From the NCBI RefSeq assembly GCF_000385335.1, contig NZ_ARWA01000001.1, positions 362,081 through 426,080 on the forward strand: a DNA stretch of 64,000 bases, written 5' to 3'. The translations under genes and the position numbers were made by a program. Under the pieces are notes generated by a model. That model did not search any database, was not told where the DNA came from, and worked only from the letters and a program-made list of their open reading frames with translations. Below are positions 28,459 through 38,554 of this stretch, piece by piece. Origin of the DNA: Methyloferula stellata AR4. Lineage in GTDB: Bacteria > Pseudomonadota > Alphaproteobacteria > Rhizobiales > Beijerinckiaceae. Numbering within the stretch: the stretch's first letter is position 1; each line of letters opens with the position of its first letter.

Positions 28459-29691
28459 ATGACGGCCGCAATGACTTCGCCTTGGCTCAGCATCGTCGGG
28501 ATCGGCGACGACGGCATGGATGGCCTGTCGGCCCCCGCACAGAAGGCGATCGCTGAAGCCACGTTTCTGGTGGGCGGTGCGCGGCATCTTGCGTTGGTAG
28601 GGCAAACGGCATGCGAAAGCCTGGCATGGCCCTCCCCATTGCAGGACGCCTTTCCGGCGATCCTGGCACGACGGGGCAAGCCCGTGGTCGTGCTGGCGAC
28701 GGGCGATCCGTTTTTTCATGGCGTCGGCTCGTTGATCGCAGAGCAGATCGATCCGGCGGAGATAGCCGTCTTTCCGGCACCCTCCGCCTATGCGCTCGCC
28801 GCGGCAAAGCTCGGCTGGGCCGGGCAGGAGTGCCGGCGCATTTCGCTGCATGGCCGCGCACTTGAGCGGATCATTCCGCTTCTTCATCCCGGAGCCAAAA
28901 TCCTGGCTCTCTCTTGGGATGGGACCACGCCGCGAAAGCTGGCGCAGCTTTTGGCCGAAAGAGGCTTTGGACCTTCCAAACTCACCGTGCTCGAAGCTTT
29001 GGGCGGCCCGCGCGAAAAAATCCGCTCATGCCAAGCCGATCAATTCGCCCTTGAGACTATCGATGCCTTGAATACGATCGCGCTCGAAGTGGTGGCCGGC
29101 GTAGGCGCGCGCGTGATCCCCTTCACGCCCGGTCTGCCGGACGATTGGTTCGAACATGACGGGCAAATCACCAAGCGCGAGATCAGAGCGGTCACGCTTT
29201 CGGCGCTGCGGCCCTTGCAGGGACAATTGCTCTGGGATGTCGGCGCGGGCTCCGGCTCCATCGGGATCGAATGGATGCTCGCCGATCCGAGCTGCCGGAC
29301 AATCGCGATCGAAGCGCATGCCAACCGCGCGGCGCGGATGCATCGCAATGCCTTGGCGCTCGGCGTGCCCGATCTCAAGATTATCGAAGGCCAGGCGCCC
29401 GCCGCCTTCGCCGGCCTGCCGCCACCCGATGCCGCCTTCATCGGCGGCGGCGCTACCGATCCGGGCGTGCTCGAGGCCGTGATCACGGCGCTGAAGCCGC
29501 TCGGTCGGCTCGTCGTCAATGCCGTAACTTTGGAAACCCAGGCGCTGCTCATCGCGCAACACGCGCGGCTTGGCGGCGAACTGGTTCAGCTTTCGATTGC
29601 CCGCGCGGATCAGGTCGGGACGTTTCACGCCTTGAGGCCGGCGATCGCGGTCCTTCAATGGAGCATCTGTTTCGATCGAGAAATCCAATGA
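28459..29691 (+). CDS. cobL: Precorrin-6Y C5,15-methyltransferase (decarboxylating)
   Basis: Bifunctional CbiE-CbiT fusion, 410 residues. The N-terminal methylase half (about 1-200) has SIVGIGDDGMDGLS and LATGDPFFHGVGSL. The C-terminal Rossmann methyltransferase/decarboxylase half (about 215-405) has LLWDVGAGSGSIGIEWM. ATG 28459 fits the family start; a second ATG lies 4 codons on. Divergent from cobK. The stop overlaps the ATG of the unusual cobE frame at 29688. Confidence 0.94.
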   Translation: MTAAMTSPWLSIVGIGDDGMDGLSAPAQKAIAEATFLVGGARHLALVGQTACESLAWPSPLQDAFPAILARRGKPVVVLATGDPFFHGVGSLIAEQIDPAEIAVFPAPSAYALAAAKLGWAGQECRRISLHGRALERIIPLLHPGAKILALSWDGTTPRKLAQLLAERGFGPSKLTVLEALGGPREKIRSCQADQFALETIDALNTIALEVVAGVGARVIPFTPGLPDDWFEHDGQITKREIRAVTLSALRPLQGQLLWDVGAGSGSIGIEWMLADPSCRTIAIEAHANRAARMHRNALALGVPDLKIIEGQAPAAFAGLPPPDAAFIGGGATDPGVLEAVITALKPLGRLVVNAVTLETQALLIAQHARLGGELVQLSIARADQVGTFHALRPAIAVLQWSICFDREIQ

Positions 29692-30355
29692 CAGAGAGCA
29701 CAAGAACCGAACTTCTTTCGATTATGCATCGTTTCGTGGAAAAAGAGATTGACGTAGCTACCTTCGTTTCGACCTACCAATTTGCATGGAAAAAGTGGCG
29801 AGACACCAACGAACTTTACAAACCCGATAAACTTCACTCTAGCGCATATAATCGTGCGTTTACGGCCGCCGACTGTTATCAGCCTGAGACAGATTACAAA
29901 ACGGATTGGGCTATCGGTGAAAATCAACTTCGATCCGAGATTTCCGAAATAATCACTGAGGTTCAAACCATCAATGCGCTTCCTCTCGCCATCGGCATTG
30001 GCTGCAAAACGGGCGTCTCGGCCGGTGCGATCATTTCGTTGATCGAAAAGGCCTGCGGCCAGATCGACGGCAAACCCGCCGCGCTCTATACAGCGGAAGA
30101 AAAATGCGCCGAGCCAGCGCTTGGCGAAGCCGCGCGCCGCCTGGGTCTTCCGCTGGTCCCTATCGCACGCGCGGCGCTCAAAGAGGCCGCACCGCGCGCC
30201 GTGACGAAGTCGTCGCGCGTGCTGGCCCTTTTCGGCGTACCCTCCGTCGCGGAAACCGCGGCGCTTGCCGGTGCTGGACCCGGCTCGCAGCTTGTGCTTC
30301 CTCGCGTCAGCGCAGACGGCGTCACTTGCGCTATCGCCGCTTCGAAAGAAACACC

Positions 30356-30359
<4 letters not shown>
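29688..30359 (+). CDS. cobE: Colicin-D-immunity-like domain fused to CobE
   Basis: 223 residues in one uninterrupted frame. Residues about 98-223 are CobE/Cbi[40 protein letters not shown] and [15 protein letters not shown]. Ordinary CobE begins near the LPLAIGIGC point. Residues 1-95 are a different domain. The pattern [16 protein letters not shown] ... [13 protein letters not shown] ... [15 protein letters not shown] follows colicin D immunity proteins. Its DNA (29691-29970) is strikingly AT-rich with rare codons (ATA, CGA, CTT, AAA), unlike the flanks. ATGA overlaps at both ends keep it coupled to cobL and cobM. Whether the fusion still supports corrin synthesis is unknown. Confidence 0.8.
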
Positions 30360-31120
<761 letters not shown>

Positions 31121-31128
31121 GGCGCGCC

Positions 31129-32250
31129 TTAGTCGACCTTGCGAAACGGCGTACGGCCAACGAGCGCGCCAGCACGATCGAAGACCACGATCTCAAGCTC
31201 GCTCTCGCTTGCCAAAGTCTGCGCCGCAGTATGCCAAGCATGTTCCGCGACATGTTCCGCCAGAGGCAAGTTGCGCTTCTGCGCCTCGTCCAAAACCTCG
31301 TTCGCCGTATTGGCGCCGCGCACCCATTGCACGAAACGATCGTCGCCTCCGGCTTCGCGCGCGCGCTCCGCGAGCCAGGCGAGATCGACGGGCCCCGCGC
31401 GCGAATGCAGATCCAGCATGCCTTGGCCGAGCTTTACCAATTTCGCAAAGCCGCCTGCGACCGTGACTTTCTCTACGGGATGCTGCCGCAGATATTTCAG
31501 CATGCCGCCGGCGAAATCGCCCATCTCGATCAAGGCCTGCTCGCTCAGCCCATGCAATTGCCGCACGGCGGATTCGGAGGTCGAACCCGTCGAGCCCGCG
31601 ACATGCGCAAGCCCGGCCGCGCGGGCGATATCGATGCCGCGGTGAATCGAATGGATCCAGGCCGAGCAGGAAAAAGGAATGACAATTCCGGTCGTGCCAA
31701 GGATAGACAATCCGCCGATGATGCCGAGCCGCGCATTGAGGGTTTGCTTTGCAATCTCTTCGCCGCCGGGAATCGAGATCGTCACCGTGACATCGCGCGG
31801 ACCGCCGGTCGCGTTCGCTGCTTCCGTCAAAGCAAGTCTCATCATTTCGCGCGGCACGGGATTGATGGCGGGCTCGCCGACGGCCAGGACCAACCCCGGC
31901 CGCGTGACCGTGCCGACGCCAGGGCCCGCGCGAAACAGAATGCCCGCGCCCGGCGGCGCGGCGGTGATCGTCGCAACGACGAGCACGCCATGCGTGACAT
32001 CCGGATCGTCTCCGGCATCCTTGACGACTCCCGCCCGCGCTCCGTCCGGCAACGCCTCGTTCAACGCCAAAGCGAAGGCAGGACATTGACCGCCCGGCAA
32101 TGTGATGATGACCGGATCGGGGAAGCTGCCGGTCACCAAGCCGTAATAGGCGGCTTTGGCGGCCGCCGTCGCGCAAGCGCCCGTCGTCCAGCCGCGCCGC
32201 AAAGTCGGACCGGAGTCTTCGGAGAATTCCTCAATGGGCGGTTCGTCCAT
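31129..32250 (-). CDS. cbiD: Cobalt-precorrin-5B C1-methyltransferase CbiD
   Basis: C1 methylation enzyme, 373 residues. LRRGWTTGACATAAAKAAY at the N-terminus and GIIGGLSILGTTGIV are CbiD hallmarks. In the classical aerobic pathway this step is done by CobF; no cobF is visible here, so CbiD probably substitutes. It is reversed with respect to the operon. Its start is only 17 bases from the divergent cobB start, so the promoters of the two genes must overlap each other's coding regions. Confidence 0.94.
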   Translation of the reverse strand: MDEPPIEEFSEDSGPTLRRGWTTGACATAAAKAAYYGLVTGSFPDPVIITLPGGQCPAFALALNEALPDGARAGVVKDAGDDPDVTHGVLVVATITAAPPGAGILFRAGPGVGTVTRPGLVLAVGEPAINPVPREMMRLALTEAANATGGPRDVTVTISIPGGEEIAKQTLNARLGIIGGLSILGTTGIVIPFSCSAWIHSIHRGIDIARAAGLAHVAGSTGSTSESAVRQLHGLSEQALIEMGDFAGGMLKYLRQHPVEKVTVAGGFAKLVKLGQGMLDLHSRAGPVDLAWLAERAREAGGDDRFVQWVRGANTANEVLDEAQKRNLPLAEHVAEHAWHTAAQTLASESELEIVVFDRAGALVGRTPFRKVD

Positions 32251-32267
32251 GCCGCCTTAGATAAAGC

Positions 32268-33671
32268 ATGACGCCGCGCAGTGCATCTCCGGCACCCGGC
32301 CTTCTGATCGGCGCGCCACGCTCCGGCTCCGGCAAGACGACGATCACGCTCGGCCTGCAGCGCGCGCTCGTCAGGCGCGGGCTTGCCGTGCGCGGGCTGA
32401 AATGCGGCCCGGATTATATCGATCCCGCCTTTCACGCGGCGGCGACCGGCAAGCCCAGCGCCAATCTCGATAGTTTCGCCATGCCGGACCTTTTGCTTGC
32501 GAGCCTCGTCGATGAAGCTTCGCAAGGAAGCGATCTCATCCTGGCCGAGGGCTCGATGGGGCTTTTCGACGGAGTTCGACGACCTTTTCATTTGGAGCGG
32601 GATGCGGGCGGAAAACCGGGAGCCACTTTTCCTCATCCCGCTCCGCCCGGCCACACGGGCGCGAGCGCCGACATCGCGGCTTTTTGCGGCTGGCCGGTGG
32701 TGCTCGTCATCGACGTGTCGGGCCAAGCGCAATCGGCAGCAGCCGTCGCGCTCGGCTGCAGGAGCTTCGATCCGCGCATCCAAATCGCCGGCGTGATCCT
32801 CAATAAAGTGGCAAGCGAGCGGCATCGGCGTCTCGTCGCAGACGGCATGGCTGCGATCGGCCTGCCGGTCTTCGGCGCTCTGCCGCGCGAGGCGAGCCTC
32901 ATTCTGCCGGAGCGGCATCTGGGTCTCGTCCAGGCCGGCGAGACGGCCGACCTTCATGCGCGCCTTGATGCTTTGGCGCAAGCGATCGAAGCCTCGGTCG
33001 ATCTCGACGCGCTTGTGGCAGCAGCAGCGTCGACGCGGCCCGCATCCTCAAGCTCCACGCATCATGCCTTGCCGCCGCCGGGCCAAAGAATCGCGATTGC
33101 GCGCGACGCGGCTTTTTCCTTCGTCTATGCGCATGTGGAATCGGGGTGGGCCGCGCAGGGGGCCACGCTTTCTTTCTTCTCACCGCTCGCCGACGAGCCG
33201 CCGCCGCGAGATTGTGACGTTTGCTGGCTGCCGGGCGGCTATCCGGAGCTTCATGCGGGAAAACTCGCGGCCGCGGAGCGTTTCCGCGCAGGCATACACA
33301 GCTTCGCGGAGACGCGGCCGGTGCATGGCGAATGCGGCGGCTATATGGTGCTGGGCGATGCGCTTGAAGACGCCGATGGCACGGCCCATCGCATGCTTGG
33401 CCTTTTGCCTGTGACGACGAGCTTCGCCAAACGCAAATTGAATCTCGGCTATCGCGTCGCGCGCCTCAATGCCGATGGCATTCTAGGGCCGCGCCGGACG
33501 GTGCTCATCGGCCATGAATTCCATTACGCAAGCACGACGAGCGCTGCCCCATCCGAGACGCAGGCCTTTGCGCGAAACGCGGATGCCGAGGGAAATGATC
33601 TTGGATTTTCCGGTCATCGCGCCGGCCATGTAAGCGGCACATTCTTTCACGCCATCGCGCGCTCTCTTTAA
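32268..33671 (+). CDS. cobB: Cobyrinate/hydrogenobyrinate a,c-diamide synthase (with inserted repeat)
   Basis: ATP- and glutamine-dependent amidation of the a and c side chains. 467 residues. The P-loop is GAPRSGSGKTT (12-22). The dethiobiotin-synthetase-like half contains EGSMGLFDGV. The glutamine amidotransferase half has its Cys in HGECGGYMVLGD near residue 354. Residues about 104-125 (RRPFHLERDAGGKPGATFPHPA) are extra. They are encoded by a palindromic repeat at 32594-32644 that interrupts the EGxMGLFDG...GASADIA block without breaking the frame. This is right beside the ATP site region, so activity may be affected. Confidence 0.94.
   Translation: MTPRSASPAPGLLIGAPRSGSGKTTITLGLQRALVRRGLAVRGLKCGPDYIDPAFHAAATGKPSANLDSFAMPDLLLASLVDEASQGSDLILAEGSMGLFDGVRRPFHLERDAGGKPGATFPHPAPPGHTGASADIAAFCGWPVVLVIDVSGQAQSAAAVALGCRSFDPRIQIAGVILNKVASERHRRLVADGMAAIGLPVFGALPREASLILPERHLGLVQAGETADLHARLDALAQAIEASVDLDALVAAAASTRPASSSSTHHALPPPGQRIAIARDAAFSFVYAHVESGWAAQGATLSFFSPLADEPPPRDCDVCWLPGGYPELHAGKLAAAERFRAGIHSFAETRPVHGECGGYMVLGDALEDADGTAHRMLGLLPVTTSFAKRKLNLGYRVARLNADGILGPRRTVLIGHEFHYASTTSAAPSETQAFARNADAEGNDLGFSGHRAGHVSGTFFHAIARSL
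32594..32644. repeat. Palindromic repeat inside cobB
   Basis: Perfect 11-bp outer arms GGAGCGGGATG (32594-32604) and CATCCCGCTCC (32634-32644) surround a GGCGGAAAACCGGGAGCC ACTTTTCC core. The core is shared in style with the 5.1 and 18.8 kb elements. It adds about 22 codons to cobB. Confidence 0.85.
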
Positions 33672-33682
33672 GTGAAAAACTC

Positions 33683-34579
33683 TCACGCGCTCTGCCCGGA
33701 GAAGCGCTTGATCAGCCAAGCCGCCGCCGGCCCTGGCGGCGTATCGGTGCGGTGGATGGCCTGGAACACATAAGCGCCTCCGCGCCATTCCGGAATGTCG
33801 AGCCGTGTCAGACGTCCCGCCGCGAGATCCTCGCGCACCATCGGTTCCGGCATATTGCCCCAGCCGATCCCGGCGAGCAGCAGAGCATGTTTGGTCGAAA
33901 GATCGGCCATGCGCCAGGAGCGCGTCGCAATGACGCCGAAATCACGGCCCTCCGTGAGGGAGGAGCGGTCGCTGAGCACGAGCTGCACATGCTCGCGCGC
34001 GGCGCCCGGCACATTGATACGGTTTTGCGCCAGAGGATGGCTCGGCGCAGCGACGGGCACGAGTTCCACGCCGCCGATCTGGCTCGTTTCGATCTCCGCT
34101 ATCCGCACATCGAGCGGCCCGCTGATGCCAATCGTGGCGACGCCATCGCGCACGAGCTGCGTTACCGCGCCCAAAGCTTCGACATGAAGGCGCAAGCTAA
34201 CGGTCGGGAATTCCGCCTCGAAGGCGCGCATCGCATCGACGAGTCGCTCGGTCGGCAGCATGATATCGACAGCGAGCGCGACTTCGGCCTCCAACCCGCT
34301 GAGCAGGCCTCTCACTTTCGCGAGCAGATGATCGATGCCGGAATTCACCGCGCAGGCTTCCGACAAAACCGCGTTGCCGGCCTCGGTCAGCACTGGCTTT
34401 CGCGTCGATTCGCGGTCGAACAAAGCGACGCCGAGCTGCGATTCGAGATTGGCGATCGCATAAGAAATGGCGGAGGTCGCGCGGCCGAGTTTGCGGCCCG
34501 CCGCCGCGAAACTGCCGGTTTCGACCACGGTCAGAAAGGTCTTGAGCTGATCGAGGCTCGGCGTCCCGGGTCCTTGCAT
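33683..34579 (-). CDS. LysR-family transcriptional regulator
   Basis: 298 residues. The N-terminal winged helix (about 7-65) is LDQLKTFLTVVETGSFAAAGRKLGRATSAISYAIANLESQLGVALFDR. A LysR substrate-binding domain with LRLHVEALGAVTQLVRDGVATIGISG follows. The ATG at 34579 has AGGAA upstream and is preferred to an in-frame TTG nine codons earlier. Divergent from pirin-wrbA with 92 bases between, so it probably controls that pair. Convergent with cobB; the gap is 11 bases. Confidence 0.9.
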   Translation of the reverse strand: MQGPGTPSLDQLKTFLTVVETGSFAAAGRKLGRATSAISYAIANLESQLGVALFDRESTRKPVLTEAGNAVLSEACAVNSGIDHLLAKVRGLLSGLEAEVALAVDIMLPTERLVDAMRAFEAEFPTVSLRLHVEALGAVTQLVRDGVATIGISGPLDVRIAEIETSQIGGVELVPVAAPSHPLAQNRINVPGAAREHVQLVLSDRSSLTEGRDFGVIATRSWRMADLSTKHALLLAGIGWGNMPEPMVREDLAAGRLTRLDIPEWRGGAYVFQAIHRTDTPPGPAAAWLIKRFSGQSA

Positions 34580-34671
34580 GTCGAATTTCCTGAACGATAT
34601 CGTCAAGACTTTACGGGTTTTTTGGCCAAATGCGAAGCGCTAGAACTCGGCGCCAGCGTCAGGGGCGTCTC

Positions 34672-35565
34672 ATGACGATTCAGTCGAACAGTCTCATCGA
34701 AAGCGTGATCCTGCCGAATAGCCGCGACATCGGCGGTTTTACGGTGCGCCGCGCGCTGCCTTCGGCGCAGCGCCGGACCGTCGGGCCTTTCATTTTCTTC
34801 GATGCCTTCGGACCCGCGGTCTTTCGCGCCGGAGACGGCATCGACGTCAGGCCGCATCCGCATATCGGCCTTGCGACGCTGACTTATCTGATCGAGGGCG
34901 AAATCGTCCACCGCGACAGTACGGGCGTGGTCCAGGCGATCGCGCCCGGCGACGTCAATTGGATGACCGCCGGTCGCGGCATCGTCCATTCGGAGCGCAC
35001 GAGCGCCGATCGCCGCACGCGCGGCGGTTTGCTCTTCGGCCAGCAGATCTGGATCGCGCTGCCGCGCACGCATGAAGAGATCGATCCAGGCTTCTCGCAT
35101 CACGCAGGCGCGACTTTGCCGCTGATCGCCGGCGATGGGGTGGAAGCCCGCCTCATCGCGGGCAGCGGTTTCGGCAAAACAGCGCCGGTGCCGGTCTATT
35201 CCGATATGATCTATGCCGATCTTGTCCTTCGGTCCGGCGCGCGTTTTCAAATCGCCGCCGATCACGACGAGCGCGCGATCTATGTCGTCTCCGGCGCGGT
35301 CGGTGTCCAAGGCGAGGAAGGTCAGTTCCTCCAAGATCAGCTTGTCCTGTTCAAGCCCGGCGCCGAAATCGTGCTGCTGGCCTTAGCGGAGACGCGCGTG
35401 ATGCTGCTCGGCGGCGCGCCTCTGCCCGAAGAGCGGCACATCTTCTGGAATTTCGTCTCAAGCTCGCGCGAGCGCATCGAGCAGGCCAAAGCCGACTGGC
35501 GCGACGGCCACTTCGCCGGAGTCCCAGGCGAAACCGAATTCATCCCGCTCCCCGTGGAGACGTGA
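34672..35565 (+). CDS. Pirin family protein
   Basis: 297-residue bicupin. The metal-binding motif is in [24 protein letters not shown], with later His/Glu in [11 protein letters not shown] of the first cupin. The second cupin contains [13 protein letters not shown]. Bacterial pirins include quercetinases and regulators of pyruvate metabolism; the role here is not clear. The start with AGGGGCG upstream is chosen over an in-frame start 14 codons earlier. It is followed by wrbA after 19 bases, likely one transcript under the LysR regulator. Confidence 0.9.
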   Translation: MTIQSNSLIESVILPNSRDIGGFTVRRALPSAQRRTVGPFIFFDAFGPAVFRAGDGIDVRPHPHIGLATLTYLIEGEIVHRDSTGVVQAIAPGDVNWMTAGRGIVHSERTSADRRTRGGLLFGQQIWIALPRTHEEIDPGFSHHAGATLPLIAGDGVEARLIAGSGFGKTAPVPVYSDMIYADLVLRSGARFQIAADHDERAIYVVSGAVGVQGEEGQFLQDQLVLFKPGAEIVLLALAETRVMLLGGAPLPEERHIFWNFVSSSRERIEQAKADWRDGHFAGVPGETEFIPLPVET

Positions 35566-35584
35566 ATCAGCAAGGAAAGACATC

Positions 35585-36184
35585 ATGGCAAAAGTTCTGG
35601 TTCTTTATTATTCGACCTATGGCCATACCGAAATCATGGCCGGCGCCATCGCCGAAGGCGCGCGCTCCGCGGGCGCGACCGTCGATATCAAACGCGTTCC
35701 GGAAACGGCGCCCTTGGAGGTCGCCAAGGCGGCGCATTTCAAGCTCGACCAGGCAGCGCCCGTCGCCGTGATCGAGGACCTCGCCAATTATGATGCAATC
35801 ATCATCGGCACCGGCACGCGGTTTGGCCGCATCTCGTCGCAAATGGCGAGCTTTCTCGATCAGGCGGGAGGATTGTGGATGCGCGGCGCGCTCAATGGCA
35901 AAGTCGGCGGCGCTTTTGCTTCGACGGCGACCCAGCATGGCGGCCAGGAGATGACGCTCTTTTCGATCATCACCAATCTTCTGCATTTCGGCATGATCAT
36001 CGTCGGCCTGCCCTATAGTTTTCAAGCGCAGATGCGGCTCGACGAAGTGACCGGCGGCAGCCCTTACGGCGCGACCACCATTGCCGGCGGCGACGGCTCC
36101 CGCATGCCGAGCGCGAACGAGCTCGATGGCGCGCGGCATCAAGGTGCGCTCATCGCGGAAACGGCGAAGAAGCTTTTCGGCTGA
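35585..36184 (+). CDS. wrbA: NAD(P)H:quinone oxidoreductase WrbA
   Basis: 199-residue flavodoxin-like quinone reductase binding [18 protein letters not shown] is the phosphate loop; [24 protein letters not shown] and [17 protein letters not shown] are WrbA signatures. AAGGAAAG ribosome site. Two-electron reduction of quinones protects against redox cycling; it is paired here with pirin, a common partner in proteobacteria. Confidence 0.95.
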   Translation: MAKVLVLYYSTYGHTEIMAGAIAEGARSAGATVDIKRVPETAPLEVAKAAHFKLDQAAPVAVIEDLANYDAIIIGTGTRFGRISSQMASFLDQAGGLWMRGALNGKVGGAFASTATQHGGQEMTLFSIITNLLHFGMIIVGLPYSFQAQMRLDEVTGGSPYGATTIAGGDGSRMPSANELDGARHQGALIAETAKKLFG

Positions 36185-36302
36185 GCGGGAGACAGCATGC
36201 GCCGCGAGCGGCGCACGATTTCGATCACGAAAATTTTTCCACTCTCCAGGTATTTTGTTTAGCCGCGCCGCTCTATCTCTGCCATTGAGGTTCGACCTTC
36301 AC

Positions 36303-36443
36303 ATGGCGGAGAGAGTCATGCGCGCCGTCGGCTATCAAAATTCTCTTCCGATCGAAGATCCAAACGCGCTCGTCGACATCGATCTGCCGAAGCCCGAGGC
36401 GAAGGGCCGCGACCTCCTTGTCGAAGTCAGAGCCGTTTCCGCT
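36303..36443 (+). pseudogene. N-terminal remnant of a zinc-type alcohol dehydrogenase
   Basis: About 47 codons reading MAERVMRAVGYQNSLPIED, then DLPKPEAKGRDLLVEVRAVSA. This is the conserved start of the NADPH:quinone reductase/zinc-type alcohol dehydrogenase family (normally about 340 residues). The match stops after RAVSA; what follows is unrelated and runs into the 3' end of the HxlR gene. The likely history is loss of the body by deletion. HxlR regulators commonly accompany such dehydrogenases. Confidence 0.75.
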
Positions 36444-36490
36444 CCTTGCAATGACAGCCGGATAATCGGGCCCAGATCCTTTGGGAAAGC

Positions 36491-36928
36491 CTATTTCGCT
36501 TTCGCATCTGCTTTCTGGCTGTCGAAATCAAGCCGCGCGGCTTCGAAAGCACCGACGTGATCGGCGATCCAGCGCCCAAGCGGCATGATCTGCACAAGAA
36601 GCTCACGGCCTAAGCGCGTCAGCGCATAATCGACACGCGGGGGCACCTGCGGATAAAGCGTGCGGGAGATAAGGCCGTCGCGCTCGAGATGACGCAATGT
36701 CTGCGTCAACACTTTTTGGCTGACGCCCTCGACGCGCTCGAGCACGCGGGAAAACCGCAGAGGTGCATCGGCGCTGGCGAGCACATAAAGCACCCAAAGC
36801 GGCCATTTCCCGGCGATCCGCTCCATGAGCTCGCGTCCCAGGTCTTCCTGCGCCTCCGTCAGACCCTCGCACAGGTCTTCGCAAAGGTCTCCGATCTCTT
36901 TGGGCTCGGCCATCGTTTTGGTTTCCAT
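36491..36928 (-). CDS. HxlR-family transcriptional regulator
   Basis: About 145 residues. The MarR-like winged helix of the HxlR family is clear: GKWPLWVLYVLASADAPLRFSRVLERVEGVSQKVLTQTLRHLERDGLISRTLYPQVPPRVDYALTRLG. The N-terminus is uncertain: ATG 36928 or 36913, or a TTG at 36964 that would give 157 residues. A Cys pair (LCEDLCEG) precedes the HTH and could serve redox or metal sensing. Divergent from the SDR gene, its likely target. Confidence 0.88.
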   Translation of the reverse strand: METKTMAEPKEIGDLCEDLCEGLTEAQEDLGRELMERIAGKWPLWVLYVLASADAPLRFSRVLERVEGVSQKVLTQTLRHLERDGLISRTLYPQVPPRVDYALTRLGRELLVQIMPLGRWIADHVGAFEAARLDFDSQKADAKAK

Positions 36929-37035
36929 AAGGTGCGTATAGATCTTTTTGGTGCCTTCTTTCAATCCAGCCTGCGACTACGTACCTGAGCTTCAGCATTG
37001 GCCACCTTCAGTGCCAAGCGAGACGGGAGCGGAGC

Positions 37036-37959
37036 ATGACCGGATGGACAACCAAGGATATTCCTTACCAAGCGGGTCGGCTCGCGCTCGTGACCGGCAC
37101 CGGCGGGCTCGGCTATGAAACCGCACTGGCGCTCGCCACAGCAGGGGCCGACGTCGTGCTCGCCGGCCGCAATGAGACCAAAGGCGCGGAGTCGGTCGGC
37201 AAGATCAAGGCCGCGCATCCAAATGCGAAGATCACGTTCGAAAAGCTCGATCTCGCAAATCTTGCTGACATCGCAACCTTCAGCGCCCGCTTCGCGGCGG
37301 CGCATCCTTCGCTCGACCTTCTCATCAACAATGCCGGCGTGATGACGCCGCCGAAACGGCAAGAGACCAGCGATGGATTCGAGCTGCAATTCGGCACCAA
37401 TCATCTCGGTCATTTCGCCCTGACCGCGCATCTTTTGCCTTTGCTGCGGCGCGGTTCGAGACCGCGCGTCGTCAATGTGAGCAGCCTTGCGCACCGGCGC
37501 GCGAAAATGAATTTCGACGATCTGCAATCGGCAAAGAGTTATTCGCCATCGTTCGCCTATGGCCAATCGAAGCTCGCCAATCTGCTGTTCACCTTCGAGC
37601 TGCAACGCCGCAGCGACGCCGCCGGCTGGGGCTTGATGAGCAATGCCGCCCATCCCGGCATTGCGCGGACGGAGCTCATCGCCAATGGGCCAGGCGCGGA
37701 GAGCTTCATGGCGCGCGTCTTCAACCTCTTGGTCAAGCCCTGGGCCAGCCAGTCGGCAGCCGATGGCGCCTTGCCGACTTTGTTCGCGGCCACGTCGCCG
37801 CACGCGGTCGGCGGCGGCTATTACGGCCCGGACAGACTCTTCGAATTGAAAGGCGCACCAAAACCGGCACGGATTGCAAATGCCGCGAAGGATTTTGCCG
37901 CCGCCGCGAGACTATGGAAGGTCTCGGAAGATCTGACCGGTGTGACATTTTCCGCATAG
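37036..37959 (+). CDS. Short-chain dehydrogenase/reductase
   Basis: 307 residues, retinol-dehydrogenase-like SDR. The cofactor loop is unusual (LVTGTGGLGYETALALA in place of TGxxxGxG with Gly-Ile-Gly). NNAG is in LLINNAGVMTPP. The catalytic Ser is in VVNVSSLAHRR and Tyr/Lys in FAYGQSKLANLLF. The substrate is unknown. GGGAGCGGAG stands before the ATG. Divergent from HxlR. Confidence 0.9.
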   Translation: MTGWTTKDIPYQAGRLALVTGTGGLGYETALALATAGADVVLAGRNETKGAESVGKIKAAHPNAKITFEKLDLANLADIATFSARFAAAHPSLDLLINNAGVMTPPKRQETSDGFELQFGTNHLGHFALTAHLLPLLRRGSRPRVVNVSSLAHRRAKMNFDDLQSAKSYSPSFAYGQSKLANLLFTFELQRRSDAAGWGLMSNAAHPGIARTELIANGPGAESFMARVFNLLVKPWASQSAADGALPTLFAATSPHAVGGGYYGPDRLFELKGAPKPARIANAAKDFAAAARLWKVSEDLTGVTFSA

Positions 37960-38066
37960 GCCCAATGCGATTATGCGACAGAGTCGCAGGCACGGGCCGC
38001 GCCTCTGGCCTTTCTCGAAAACCCGCATTAGGATCGCGCCATCACGGCAGCCAGCGGGGGCATGGG

Positions 38067-38435
38067 TTGCGGCGGCGTTTCGAACTTGGCCTGATCTTCA
38101 GCTTGATCACGCTACTGGTGCAGCTCATCGCACCGGTGAGCGCGACTTATGCTATGGCCAATGCCGGTCCGCTCGATGCGATGCCTATTTGCATGCATCA
38201 AGGCCAGGATACCGGCACGCCCGCGCCAGCCGGTCACGATAAATCCTGCCCATGCTGCACTTTATTATGCTCTGTCTCACACGCGGCCTTCCCGGCCCCG
38301 TCCGATATCCCGAGCACCATCGCAGCACCGCTGCGGCAACCGCAAAAGCTCATCTTTAAAGCCGCGCATGTCGTTCCGGCTCCGCACCGGATCGTTCCGC
38401 TCGCGCAACCCCGCGCGCCGCCCCTAAGCGTCTAA
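38067..38435 (+). CDS. DUF2946-like envelope protein, copy 1
   Basis: 122 residues if read from TTG 38067 (GCGGGGGC upstream). An N-terminal hydrophobic signal/anchor (LGLIFSLITLLVQLIAP) is followed by a Cys/His motif HDKSCPCCTLLCSVSHAAFPAP. The fold resembles the small DUF2946 proteins found beside copper TonB receptors. It is about 80% alike, including the leader DNA and TTG start, to the copy at 41081, so the two arose by duplication. Metal binding by the CPCC...C cluster is inference. First gene of the copper-type cluster. Confidence 0.75.
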   Translation: MRRRFELGLIFSLITLLVQLIAPVSATYAMANAGPLDAMPICMHQGQDTGTPAPAGHDKSCPCCTLLCSVSHAAFPAPSDIPSTIAAPLRQPQKLIFKAAHVVPAPHRIVPLAQPRAPPLSV

Positions 38436-38554
38436 GAGAGACTCGTTTCGCTTAATCGCGAAACGTCTCGCCATTGTTCGCACGCCGATCTTGGGTGCCG
38501 CATCCGCGGCGCTCCATCGCGCCTGTCCATCTCTTAGCATTCATTGGGGCAACC

